Assembly (NCBI GenBank): GCA_016719815.1
Contig: JADJYK010000004.1
Coordinates: 1 to 64,000 of the forward strand
Direction of reading: 5' to 3'
DNA: 64,000 bases
DNA from: Chitinophagaceae bacterium
GTDB lineage: Bacteria > Bacteroidota > Bacteroidia > Chitinophagales > Chitinophagaceae
Positions 1-9,939 of this stretch are shown here, in pieces (the stretch's first letter is position 1; the number at the start of each line of letters is the position of its first letter). Below the pieces are notes generated by a model. The model saw only the letters and a list, made by a program, of their open reading frames with translations. It was not told the DNA's origin and did no database searches. Made by a program: the position numbers and the translations under genes.

Positions 1-708
1 AACGTAGCCAACTTCGAAGACCTTATCGCTTTCTGCAATGGCTACTCCACCTACAATCCAACAGCCGCTTCGCTTTCCATCGCAAGCCTCGGCACCAAAC
101 TCACCGATGCCCGCACAGCTCTCAACGGTGTCATTGCGGCACAAACCACTTTCAACAATGCAGTCAATGTTCGCAAAACCGCCTTTGAAGATTTAAGACC
201 TCTTGCCACAAGGGTTGTCAATGCTTTCGAGGCCTGCGGTGCAGATAGTGAGAAAGTAAAAGATGCCAAAACCATCAACAGAAAACTGCAAGGCACAAGG
301 GCAACAAAAAAAGAAACTGCTGCTCCCGCCAATCCCGGCGACCCGGTTCCTGCAGACAATTCCATCTCTGCATCACAGCAGAGTTACGACCAGCAGATGG
401 AGCACTTCGCAAGGCTTATCAACCTGCTTACCACCACAGCCGCCTATGCTCCTAATGAAACGGAGATTAACTTAACATCCCTTGCCACCAAGCTCGGTGT
501 GTTACAAGCAACCAACTCCGGTGTGTCCAATGCGTATGTCGCCTGGAGCAACAGCCGTATCGCCAGAGACAGTGAGTTGTACAATCCGCTCACAGGTTTG
601 GTTGCGGTTGCCGCAAGTGTTAAAAAGTATATCAAGTCCCTGTTTGGTTCATCGTCACCACAGTATAAACAGGTAAGCGGCTTGCAGTTCAGGGCAGTCG
701 TTCAGTAA
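1..708 (+). CDS. Hypothetical protein, 5' end outside window
   Basis: The frame is open from the first base and closes with TAA at 706-708, giving the last 235 residues of a protein. The sequence is rich in Ala, Thr, Asn and Ser and has no predicted membrane segment. It looks like two related halves, each with a pattern of an Asn/Pro-containing segment, a short helix and an Arg-rich stretch, joined by a Pro-rich linker around residues 105-120 (AAPANPGDPVPADN). I recall similar unannotated proteins in Chitinophagaceae but know no assigned function. A strong terminator follows 23 bases after the stop, so this is the last gene of its transcript. Confidence 0.75.
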   Translation, partial: NVANFEDLIAFCNGYSTYNPTAASLSIASLGTKLTDARTALNGVIAAQTTFNNAVNVRKTAFEDLRPLATRVVNAFEACGADSEKVKDAKTINRKLQGTRATKKETAAPANPGDPVPADNSISASQQSYDQQMEHFARLINLLTTTAAYAPNETEINLTSLATKLGVLQATNSGVSNAYVAWSNSRIARDSELYNPLTGLVAVAASVKKYIKSLFGSSSPQYKQVSGLQFRAVVQ

Positions 709-730
709 TAGTTTCTGTTCATTATCTCAT

Positions 731-770
731 AAAAAGGGGCTGATACTTAGTCGTATCAGCCCCTTTTTTT
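731..770 (+). terminator. Rho-independent terminator
   Basis: An 11-bp perfect stem (GGGGCTGATAC / GTATCAGCCCC, 736-746 and 753-763) with a 6-nt loop is followed by seven T. A-run and T-run extend the pairing to 16 bp. It ends the transcript of the gene at 1-708. Confidence 0.9.
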
Positions 771-812
771 ATAATCTGTTTACCTGTCACTGCACAGTTT
801 ACTCAACAATCC

Positions 813-1060
813 CACTTAGGCTTACTACAATTATACTTTTCCCTACTGCAGGTTCACTTAGGGCTACTGCAACTTTACTTTTCCTTCCTGCAAGTTCACT
901 TAGACCTCCTGCAACTATACTTTTTCTTTTGTAAGTTTACTTAGAGCTACTGCAACTATACTTTTCCTTACTGCAAATTCACTTAGAGCTACTGCAATTA
1001 TACTTTCTCCTTACTGCAAGTTTACTTATAGCTACTGCAATTATACCTTACCTGCTGCAA
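813..1060. repeat. Six imperfect 42-bp tandem repeats built of 21-bp half units
   Basis: The word CACTTAG or TACTTAG recurs at 813, 855, 897, 938, 980 and 1023, a spacing of 42, 42, 41, 42 and 43. Inside each unit the word TACTGCAA or a variant occurs twice, so the basic period is about 21 bp with two alternating versions. In the first three units one plus-strand frame reads as a heptapeptide-like repeat (LLQLYFS / LLQVHLG) but has no start codon and is closed after the 41-bp unit. The array fills the gap between a terminator and the convergent Smr gene. No family name is known to me. Confidence 0.85.
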
Positions 1061-1069
1061 AAATGGTTG

Positions 1070-2047
1070 TCATATTTGAAAATAAATCTCTGTAGCCCCG
1101 TAACCATAGCCGGGAGTGTACTGGTTCACAAAAGATTTTACTTCTTTCTTCATACGGAGAATATCATGGATTTCATCCCGCAGTACCCCTTCTCCCACTC
1201 CATGTACCACAATCAGGTGCGGCTGGCGGTGCGCCACGGCGAGGTCATAGTACTTCTCAAACGTTTTTAGCTGCAGGCTTACAATATCAAAATTGCTCAT
1301 GCGGCGGTAATCATCGGCCAGTTTTTCGATGTGCAGGTCAATAACAGAACGGGCAGGCTCCAGGTGCTGCCTACCTTTGGAGGCATCATACACCTTATAT
1401 CCTTTTGCAGCCAGCTTACCCATCTCCACCTTATCTTCAACCAGTTTATCCGGATAGTTGAGTTCTTCTATTTTGGCAAAGAGTTGCTTTGGCTTCAGCT
1501 TAACACCTGCCTCGTAGTGTGAGGCTTTGCCTTTTTCTGGTACTGGTAGCGTAAACTCAAAATCAAATGTGGGACTATCATTTAAATCCTCAAACGGAAT
1601 ATCATGCAGGTAAAAATCTTCAAATGGCTGTACCGTATTCTTTAACTCAAAATCAGGCTTACCAAAGAAATGCAGCTTGTAGGTAAAGTTGTACACCAGG
1701 CGGGTATGATTTACCAAATGTAGTTTCAGTTCTTCCACCACTACATCGCCAAACTCATCAAAATCCATTACGGGCAGAAAAGTAAGCCATACGCCATCTT
1801 CTTCCCTGTTTACTTCTATCCGCTTTTCCTTGCGCACATCGTCAATGTATTTCTTCTCCTTTTTAGCAGGCTGAATTTTTTTTTCGGTAAACCGCTTGAA
1901 ATATGGATACTCCACCTGGTAGGCATACACCGGGAATGTAACGCCTTTTACATCCACAATCAGCATTTTATCATTGATAATGTCAACCACCTGCCCTTCC
2001 TCACCGGAATGTGTTATAAGCACTATATCACCTATTTCGTACTTCAT
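1070..2047 (-). CDS. DUF2027 and Smr domain protein (MutS2-related)
   Basis: The 325-residue protein starts with a small beta-rich domain (residues 1-60), followed by the DUF2027 region and a C-terminal Smr domain from about residue 235. The Smr signature is visible as DLHIEKL near residue 237 and HGVGEGVLR near residue 285. Smr domains in MutS2-like proteins bind and can nick branched or mismatched nucleic acid, or act on collided ribosomes; the specific role here is not shown by sequence. The ATPase and clamp domains of MutS2 are absent, so this is a stand-alone Smr protein as is common in Bacteroidota. The reading frame is intact and its 3' end abuts the 42-bp repeat array. Confidence 0.85.
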   Translation of the reverse strand: MKYEIGDIVLITHSGEEGQVVDIINDKMLIVDVKGVTFPVYAYQVEYPYFKRFTEKKIQPAKKEKKYIDDVRKEKRIEVNREEDGVWLTFLPVMDFDEFGDVVVEELKLHLVNHTRLVYNFTYKLHFFGKPDFELKNTVQPFEDFYLHDIPFEDLNDSPTFDFEFTLPVPEKGKASHYEAGVKLKPKQLFAKIEELNYPDKLVEDKVEMGKLAAKGYKVYDASKGRQHLEPARSVIDLHIEKLADDYRRMSNFDIVSLQLKTFEKYYDLAVAHRQPHLIVVHGVGEGVLRDEIHDILRMKKEVKSFVNQYTPGYGYGATEIYFQI

Positions 2048-2118
2048 ACTCCTGACCCCAAAAGGGGACTATTTATTTTTTACAAAAATACAAATCCACA
2101 AAAGAAGATTATATAGTT

Positions 2119-4020
2119 CTATTGCTTATTGCCTTTTTGAAAACCAAGCACTATTAAAGATGGGATTGTGAAAAACAAAGTAGCCATTTGCCAAAATAAT
2201 GGAGATTTTCCAAGTTTCTTTGCCACTCTTACAGCCCAAAAAGAATAGAATACCTGAATTAATCCACCAACAATTAAGTAAAGTATCAGCTTATTCTGCT
2301 TCAGAAAGTTTGTGTCGTTAAAATTCAGATACACCAGCAATGAAAGACCCACACCAACAGCATGCGGAGCCTTTTTCATTACTACATTATCCTTTAGTTT
2401 GCTTGACATATAGCTATAAGTAAAATATATCAATAGTCCTATAACAAGCCATATCTGAAACCGCATCCAAACCTTATGTGTTTCCTGTGCCATAAGATAA
2501 AGGCAGCTTATCATTCCGAGGATAGGTATTAACGAATATCGCCTTATAAATGCAAGCACTGCCATTACTATCGCTATCATCCAAAACACCACCATTGGCC
2601 AGGTATCTTTGTTCCAGATATCCTTGGTAAAATGAGTGGGAACGTATACCGCAATCAGTACTATGCCGGTAATCAATATAAATGGATAGACAAGTTGTGC
2701 ATTAATAAACGGAACTTTAAACTTGCTCTCCGGCTTATCTTTTTGCTGCTGCAATACCAGCACACCACCACAAACCAGTACAAAAGCAAACAGAGTCCCG
2801 ATACTGGTAAGTGATAATACCTCTCCAAGGTTTAAAAACAAGGCAGGTACTGCCACCACAATCCCTGTTAAAATAGTAGAAAAGATGGAGTGCCATGCCG
2901 TGGATGTATGCGGGAGAATATCTTAGGCAACAAACCATCCCGGCTCATACTCATCCAAATTCTCGGCTGCCCCAGTTGAAAAACCAGTAATACGCTTGCC
3001 GTAGCCACAATAGCACTAATGGCTATTATACCGGAAATAAATTTCATTCCATTAGCATCAAACACCATTGCCAACGGATCGCCAACATTCAGTTTTGTAT
3101 AATTTACCATCCCTGTCAGAACAAGGGCCAGCAACACATACACAACTGTACAAATGATTAACGAGTATATCATTCCCTTTGGTAAATCTCTTTGCGGATC
3201 CTTACACTCCTCTGCGGTAGTAGAAATGGCATCAAAACCGATATAAGCAAAGAATACAGCTGATACCCCCTTCATAATTCCGGTAAAGCCTGTTGGTGTA
3301 AAAGGAGACCAGTTATCAGGATTTATATAATATGCACCCAGTACAATCACAAAGAATATCACCGCCAGTTTCAGTATAACCATCAGGTTGCTGGCTGTTC
3401 TTGATTCTTTGATGCCCATAAACACAACATAGGTTATCAGTGCCACAATCATCAGAGCCGGTAAGTCCATAATAATCCGTAATCCAAACAGCTGAGGTGC
3501 AGTGGTCCATGCGGAAATAGCTTCGGTTGTGGCACCAGCCTTTGCAGAAACAAAATCCATCGTCAGCCAGTCGGGGATATGCATCCCTGCCTTTGATAAC
3601 AGGTTGGTAAAATAATCGCTCCACGAAATAGCAACAGCAATATTGCCGATGGCATACTCCATCAGCAGATCCCAGCCAATAATCCAGGCGAAGATTTCGC
3701 CAAAGGCAAATATAAGAATAGGTATAGGCACTCCCCGATACCGGAACGGTAGAGGCAAATTCAGCATAACACAATGCAGCAAAACCACAGGCAATGGCTG
3801 TAAAAATGTATAGCAAAATGACACCTGGTCCCCCACTGGATGCTGCCGAGCCAATACCACTGAAAATACCGGCGCCAATAACCGCTGCCACACCAAAGAA
3901 TGTAAGGTCTCGAACACCCAGCACCTTCTTCAGCCCGGATGAATGACCATCATGCAGCCCCATTTCAGCCTCACGGAGAATATTAGGAATTGATTTCTTC
4001 CTGAACAGTTGGTTTGCCAT
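2119..4020 (-). CDS. APC-family amino acid permease (CAT type), two frameshifts
   Basis: This is a cytoplasmic-membrane transporter of the amino acid-polyamine-organocation superfamily, resembling cationic amino acid (CAT/YhdG-type) permeases. The N-terminus contains GAGIFSGIGSAA, the conserved first-helix Gly-rich motif, and the middle holds FFAYIGFDAISTTAEE, the characteristic helix 6 segment. Roughly 14 hydrophobic segments can be counted over about 630 residues. The frame breaks near 3708-3715 (after SAYTYSY, resuming at AFGEIFAW) and again at 2880-2883, where restoring one A in an A4 run rejoins HPRHGTPSF to the downstream TGIVVAVPALF. Both breaks look like sequencing errors. Substrate is inferred from family only. 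Confidence 0.85.
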
Positions 4021-4078
4021 GAATCTGTTGGTTTTGAAACCTCAAAATAGTAAATAAAGCCGGACTAGAAATTCTATA

Positions 4079-5044
4079 TCAATAATCCCTTTTTAAAAGA
4101 AAGACGGCTAATTCCCTGAGTGGAACTTTTCTACGGGAAATCACAGCAATATCGTCAAGATGCTTCAACGCCTCTTCAAAATACTTATTCTTTAACTGCA
4201 TCGCCCACTCATCAACCTTGCAAGCTTTATAAATATTCAATACTTTTTCCACTTTATCTCTGGGGTTGCCCTTCAGTAATGTAATCAGCTCTTTTCTATC
4301 TTCTGATTTGGCACATTCCAGTGCATGCAACAGCAAAAAAGTTTTTTTATTTGCCAATATATCTCCGCCGGTTTGCTTTCCAAATTTTTCGGGATCGCCA
4401 AAAGCATCCAGATAATCATCCTGTACCTGAAAAGCAATACCCAGTTTTCGGCCAAATTCAAAAAGCAAATTTTGATTTCTTTCGCCAGAGCCACCCAATA
4501 TTGCCCCGGTTTGCAAACTGGCAGCAAGCGCTACCGAGGTTTTCAGTTCTATCATCCTCAGATAAGCATCCATACTCACAATATCCATTGTTTCAAAATC
4601 CATATCCATCTGCTGACCTTCACAAACCTCGGTTGCAGTTCTGTTAAAGAGTGACAGAATGGGCTTCAGGTGCTCAAGACTAATTTTGTTCAATTCTTCA
4701 TATGCCTTTACCAGCATTACATCGCCTGCCAGTAAAGCTGTGTTCTCGCTATACTTAATATGTACGGTTTCCATACCCCTGCGCAGCGGAGCTTTATCCA
4801 TAATATCATCATGAATCAGTGTAAAATTGTGAAACAGTTCAATAGCGGTACCTACATGCCAGGCATCTTCGGTGATTTCCCCAAACAATTCGTTACCCAT
4901 AAGGCACAATACCGGACGGATTCGCTTGCCGCCAAGCTTTAAAAAATATTCATTTGGTTCATATAATGTTGCTGGATCTTCGGGAAAATGACGAACATCA
5001 AAGTGTAAAGCAAATTTCTGGGAAAGTAGTTCAAAAGAGTGCAT
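4079..5044 (-). CDS. Polyprenyl synthetase family protein
   Basis: A trans-isoprenyl diphosphate synthase of 321 residues, close to family length. It condenses isopentenyl diphosphate with an allylic diphosphate. Both Mg-binding aspartate motifs are visible: DDIMD at residues 79-83 (first Asp-rich motif) and DDYLD at 209-213 (second). GGKRIRP at 38-44 is the conserved substrate-binding segment. Product chain length (geranylgeranyl versus longer) cannot be set from the sequence by eye. The product could feed quinone synthesis or the UbiA-family enzyme encoded at 46252-47175. The frame is intact. Confidence 0.9.
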   Translation of the reverse strand: MHSFELLSQKFALHFDVRHFPEDPATLYEPNEYFLKLGGKRIRPVLCLMGNELFGEITEDAWHVGTAIELFHNFTLIHDDIMDKAPLRRGMETVHIKYSENTALLAGDVMLVKAYEELNKISLEHLKPILSLFNRTATEVCEGQQMDMDFETMDIVSMDAYLRMIELKTSVALAASLQTGAILGGSGERNQNLLFEFGRKLGIAFQVQDDYLDAFGDPEKFGKQTGGDILANKKTFLLLHALECAKSEDRKELITLLKGNPRDKVEKVLNIYKACKVDEWAMQLKNKYFEEALKHLDDIAVISRRKVPLRELAVFLLKRDY

Positions 5045-5182
5045 ATGTTTTTGTTCAGTTCTTTAAATTATAGTTCGCTAAAATTAATCATTTATCCGGC
5101 TTTGAAAGCAAGTGATGACCCATTTAGGAATTAAGAATATTGAGATCGCTTAACTAGCCTTAACTTCTTAATGTTCAAAAAA

Positions 5183-7188
5183 TCACCGTTTCCTTTTTGC
5201 CATTCCTTTGGTTTGCACAAACTCCCCTGCCACCACCCACTCATAATCCAGCTGGCGCTTGGTCAGGTTTGCTGCCACCACTTTTATCATCACCTTATCT
5301 CCCATTCTGAATTTTTTACCACTCCGGTGCCCCACCAGGCAATAATCAGACTCCACATGCCTGAATTCATCATAATCGAGCAGGCTGTTTATACTTACCA
5401 ATCCTTCGCATTTATGCTCTACAGTTTCCACCCAAAACCAAAACTGGCCACACTGCTGATTACCCCTTCAAACTCCTCACCAAGATAATTCCGCATGTAC
5501 TGCACCTGCTTATATTTATTTGATGCCCGCTCCGCTTCCATAGCTGCCCTTTCCCTTTCACTGGTATGCTTGCATTTATCTTCAAGTTTTTTATCGGCAA
5601 CTAATTTGCTATTCAACAAATCAAATAAAATGCGATGTACCTGAACATCAGGATACCTCCTGATAGGCGAAGTGAAATGACAGTAATGCTCAAAGCCAAG
5701 ACCGTAATGTCCCACATTCTCAGTTGTGTACCGTGCCTTGGCCATAGTACGGATACCTAACTGCTCCAGCACATGCTGCTCTGGCTTGCCATGTACATCT
5801 TTTAGCAACTGATTAAAAGAAGCGGCAATAGCATCAGGCGAAGAGGTGTCAAATTTATGTCCGAACTTCTGCGCAAAAGCTGCAAACGGAACCAGCTTTT
5901 CCTCATCAGGGTCATCGTGTGTGCGATAAGGAAACGGCAGAGGCTTATGATTTACTTTAATCTTTGAAACATTCTCAGCAACAGTCCGGTTAGCCAGCAG
6001 CATGTATTCTTCAATAAGCTGGTGAGCTTCTTTACTTTCCTTTATCACTATCCCGATGGGGTTACCCTTTTCATCCAATTTAAACCTCACTTCCTGCGAT
6101 GAAAAATTGATGGCTCCGTTGTCAAACCGTTTCTTTCTGAGTTTTCTGGCTATATCATTCAGAATAAGAATCTCTTCGGCATACAATCCGGCCTTCTCTT
6201 CTATAATGGTCTGCACTTCTTCATATGTAAAGCGATGGTCTGAGTGAATTATCGTTTTCCCGAGCCAGTATTGTTTTACTTCTCCTTTGGCATTCATCTG
6301 GAAAATTGCAGAAAAGGTCAGTTTATCTTCTTTTGGCCGCAGCGAACAAAGCACATTGGAAATATGTTCCGGCAACATCGGGTTCACCCTGTCAGGCAGG
6401 TATACAGATGTGGCACGGTGATAAGCCTCTTTATCCAATGCCGTTTCCGGCTCCACATAGTGACTCACATCTGCAATGTGAATACCGATTTCGAAATATC
6501 CATTCTTCAGTTTTCTGAAGGAAATCGCATCATCAAAATCCTTTGCATCAACTGGATCAATAGTGATCGTGAAAACATCACGGATGTCTTTTCTCTTATG
6601 TATTTCAGCAGTGGAAATTACTTCGGGAATCCGGGCAGCTTCTTCCATCACTTCATCAGGAAATTGTAACGGAAACCCTGCATCCAGTAATATTTCTTTC
6701 ATGGCAGCATCATTGCTGTTCTCTGGATCAAGCACCGTAATCACCTCTCCTTCCGGTCTCTTACCATCTTTCACCCAGTTAGTAAGCCTCACCACTACCC
6801 TGTCACTGTCTTTTGCTTTATTAAGATGCTGCATCGGAATAAAGATATCAGGCATAGGTTTATCCATTTCAGCAATAAAAAATGCAAATCCTTTTCCCAT
6901 TTGCAGGTGACCGATAAACTCTGTTCTTTTTCTTTCCAGCACATCTTTTATCACACCCTGAACTCTGCGTCCGCTACTGCTAACTTCTTTAATAGCCACA
7001 CGTACAATGTCACCATGCAAAGCTGTATTAAAGTCTGCCGGCCGCACCATAATATCTGTTTCCAGTCCTTCCGCAATTACAAAGCCCATTCCAGACCTCG
7101 TAATATCCAGTACACCTTTCAGCAGTTTTGTACTATGTGTACGCCGCTGTTTTTCATTTGTTTTCTTTTTTGAATTCTTTCTACCCAT
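5183..7188 (-). CDS. rnr: Ribonuclease R, one frameshift
   Basis: A 3'-to-5' exoribonuclease of the RNB family, about 668 residues. After a Lys/Arg-rich start come cold-shock-type RNA-binding domains (about residues 25-200), then the RNB catalytic core beginning near 215 with DPVDAKDFDDAIS, which carries the metal-binding aspartates, then HFTSPIRRYPDVQVHR and a C-terminal S1 domain. The S1 domain is split: the first frame ends after ASFGFGWKL, and adding one base to the A4 run at 5434-5437 continues in frame into ETVEHKCEGLVSIN and a basic tail (GMAKRKR). It lies 11 bp upstream of lpxK in the direction of neither gene's coding, since lpxK precedes it on the minus strand; the two are probably co-transcribed. 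Confidence 0.92.
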
Positions 7189-7199
7189 GATAAGGTTAT

Positions 7200-8272
7200 T
7201 TATTCTTTCTTAAAATTGTTAATAAAATCAGTCACTAATTTATAAAACTGCTCTCCTTCATTAAAAAGGAAACGGTGACTTACCGGCACCACATAAACCG
7301 GCAAATGCATCAGTTCTTCGCTGAACTTAACCAGCCGGACTGCATCTTTTTCTGTGGTTAAAATCACTTTGTTCTTACTCTTTATCTTTTCAAACTCTTT
7401 CGTTATATCCCGCAGGTCATCAATCGTGAAAATATGATGGTCGGCATAGGGCAGCATGTGATAAGCATAACTGTTTTCTTCAAGCAGTTTCTTTAGTGGC
7501 TTTGGATTGGCTATCCCAGTTACCAGCAACACTTCCGCCTCCTTATCCACCCGCCTTTCTTCTTTGGTAAGAATGTGGTAAGCTCTGCTGTATTCTATCG
7601 CAGTAAAAAAAATGTGCTGCCCCGGCTGCGGATTAATTTCTTTTATCAGCTTTTGTTTTCAGCTTCATCAAGGTCTTTCCGGCACTTGGTCACTACTATT
7701 ATCTCTGCCCGTTTGTAACTGCTTTTCAAATCTCTCAAATCACCCGTAGGTAAGTAAAAATCACGGGTAAAAAGGTTGTTATAATCCGTAAGTAAAATAT
7801 TAAGGCCTGCCTTTACTGTTCTGTGCTGGAAAGCATCATCAAGTATAATTGCTTCTGTTTCCGGTCTGTCGTGCAACAGTTGCGGTATAGCTTCTATCCT
7901 TTCTTCTCCAACAGCTACAGGCACATCCGGAAATTTTAGGTGGAACTGCATCGGTTCATCACCAATTTCAAGTGCAGTGGTAGTTTTTCCTGCAAGGGCA
8001 TACCCCTTTGTTTTTCTTTTGTAGCCCCGACTGAGAGTGGCTACTCTGTATTTGCCTTTGAGCAAAGTCACCAGGTATTCCACCATGGGTGATTTGCCAG
8101 TGCCTCCAACAGAAAGATTTCCCACACAAATTAGCGGCATCCCGAAACCAGATGATTTAAGAATATTTTTATCAAACATTTTATTCCTCACCCAGATACC
8201 AGCCAGGTAAAGCAGCGAAAAAAACGGCAAAAAGCAGTATGCGGAATGACTTGAGAAAAAGTTTGAAAACAT
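7200..8272 (-). CDS. lpxK: Tetraacyldisaccharide 4'-kinase, one frameshift
   Basis: LpxK phosphorylates the 4' position of the lipid A disaccharide precursor at the inner membrane. The protein of about 357 residues begins with a membrane-anchoring hydrophobic stretch (residues 9-27), followed by the P-loop GNLSVGGTGKSP and the kinase segments TLSRGYKRKT, GDEPMQ and ILDDAFQHR. The frame breaks at the T4 run 7656-7659; adding one base joins DEAE to KLIKEINPQPGQ and restores the C-terminal half ending TDFINNFKKE. Lipid A synthesis is normally essential in such bacteria, which argues for a sequencing error. Its stop lies 11 bp from the RNase R start. Confidence 0.9.
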
Positions 8273-8390
8273 ATTCTATTTCAATCATATAGTATTGGCT
8301 AAAGTTACGGTAAAAGGGGGAAAGGTTGGAGGAGAAGGTTCAGGCTAACGAAGACATCGTCTGCCCTCATCCATACGACTTCTGTCTGCA

Positions 8391-8936
8391 CTACTCCCTC
8401 TCTTCAATGAAAGTCGTAAATACTGTCGTTCCATAATTTCTCTCGGTAAGGTAATGCGGGAAAGTTTTATAATCATTCCGTGGTGTATGCTCGAGGATAA
8501 ACCAGCCGCCTTTGTGCAACAAACGCTTTTCAAAAATCAGTCTTGGCAGGTCGTTAATAGTAGTTAAGGCATATGGCGGACCTGCAAAAATAAGATCGAA
8601 TGTATCTGTTGTACTTTCAATAAATTTAAACACATCCATCTTAACCACTTTAAAGTTGTCTAACCGCAATGTTGCCGCTGTATTCTTAATAAATTCATAC
8701 ATGGCAATGTCTTTCTCTACAATTGTCAGATTAGGCACACCTCGGGAAGCCAGTTCATAACTGATACTGCCTGTACCTCCAAAAAGATCCAATGTCTTCA
8801 GGCTTTCCAAAATCCAGTTTATGCTGCGGCATTTCAAATAATCCTTCTTTGGCAATATCCGTTGTAGGCCTTGTATGCGGCATTTTGCCGGCGGATTAAA
8901 CTTTCTGCCGCCATGTTCACCTCCTATAATGCGCAT
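8391..8936 (-). CDS. rsmD: 16S rRNA (guanine(966)-N2)-methyltransferase, two compensating frameshifts
   Basis: RsmD methylates G966 of 16S rRNA. The protein opens with MRIIGGEHGGRKFNPPAK and the S-adenosylmethionine-binding motif is LDLFGGTGSISYELASRG. Between these, about residues 23-46 read as unrelated sequence because one base is missing in the T4 run 8883-8886 and one extra base sits near 8810; the shifted frame gives the expected MPHTRPTTDIAKEGLF. Motif IV appears as IFAGPPYAL where the family has DPPY/F, so the catalytic Asp is replaced by Gly, which may be a base error or a real change. It overlaps the upstream DUF3822 gene by 13 bp. Confidence 0.88.
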   Translation of the reverse strand: MRIIGGEHGGRKFNPPAKCRIQGLQRILPKKDYLKCRSINWILESLKTLDLFGGTGSISYELASRGVPNLTIVEKDIAMYEFIKNTAATLRLDNFKVVKMDVFKFIESTTDTFDLIFAGPPYALTTINDLPRLIFEKRLLHKGGWFILEHTPRNDYKTFPHYLTERNYGTTVFTTFIEERE

Positions 8937-9731
8937 CTGGCAAGGTCGTTTAGTGAAGTAAAAAAATGTGCGGGATTTTCAGCTGTAACCACCGTATCAG
9001 CATCCCTGAAACTAATATGGATAAAATACTGGTGCAATTCCCTGTAAAGTGATGACTCCTTATCAATGAACCCGGATAACTGAACCTGTACATCCTGCTG
9101 CAGTAATGAAAACTCCTGGCAAATTTTCAGCAGGTAATACAATGCATCAGACGGGGATTCATAAAAATAAGTTTGTGCCAGCAACAATTTATTACCCTTT
9201 CCGGCGACAATCGAAAAACTGTTTTGACAGAAATCCGCCTGAATCAAACCACTTTCGTTATTCAATAAATTGCGTAAAGCAATTGTATGCTGGTGAAAAT
9301 ACCGGAAAGCCTGATACTGTTCAGCCATCCATTGCTGTACAAATACAGGTAACGAATACACATTATGCAACTGCCACTCTGCAATTAATTCAGACACTAC
9401 ATTGCTGCTGCTTTCTTTACCAAACAAAGCAGCATGAATGGCGCCTGCTTCCTCATGCCTGAAATAACGAACAGGCACAAGTGTGCTATCTTCAAAGTGT
9501 ATACAGACTCAAAACTTCGCTGAAATGTTCCTTCAAAACAGGAAATGTATCAGTAAAAAATTCTAATTCATCCAGCGATAATTTATCTGTGCTGCACCAG
9601 CCCAACTCATACAGTTTGGCCGCAGATTTACCGGTGATGGCAAAACCGGCATGGTGTTTTCCGATACTCAGCAAAAGAACCAGTGGTAAATCATCTGTTT
9701 GCTGATTTTTAATATGAAAAATCTTTTTCAA
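8924..9731 (-). CDS. DUF3822 family protein, one frameshift
   Basis: This is a Bacteroidota-specific unknown of about 268 residues, usually found next to rsmD, as here. The N-terminal 79 residues (start at 9731) end at SLYTL in one frame; the rest, starting with FEDSTLVPVRYFRHEEAG, continues in another frame near 9480-9495. The joined segment YTFEDS...VPVRYF matches the conserved centre of the family as I remember it. An ASKHA-like (actin/type II secretion) fold has been suggested for such proteins but nothing in the sequence shows catalytic residues. It probably shares a transcript with rsmD because the genes overlap. Confidence 0.75.
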
Positions 9732-9939
9732 AACTATTATGTTGCTGCAATAATAGACAAAATTTAAATATCGTAGGTTTGCCCGCTGAGAAAATGGAGT
9801 CAGGAAGTTGGGAATACAGATGACACTGATTAAAAAGATTATCGCTGATTTTTATAGTATCTGTGTCTGTTTGTGTTCTTCTGGCTAACAAAAAGAACAA
9901 TTGACAGCCGTCTATCCGTTTTATCAGTGTTTCATTAAA

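Noticed and set aside
51..365. Minus-strand open frame of 104 codons
   Set aside because: It lies opposite the better-supported plus-strand gene at 1-708 and has a composition typical of a reverse-strand shadow.
813..1060. CRISPR array
   Set aside because: Units are contiguous and all similar, without unique spacers, and no cas gene is present.
2868..4020. Programmed ribosomal frameshifting in the permease and other split genes
   Set aside because: Breaks occur in unrelated genes at many different homopolymers with no common slippery heptamer and downstream structure; systematic base loss explains them better.
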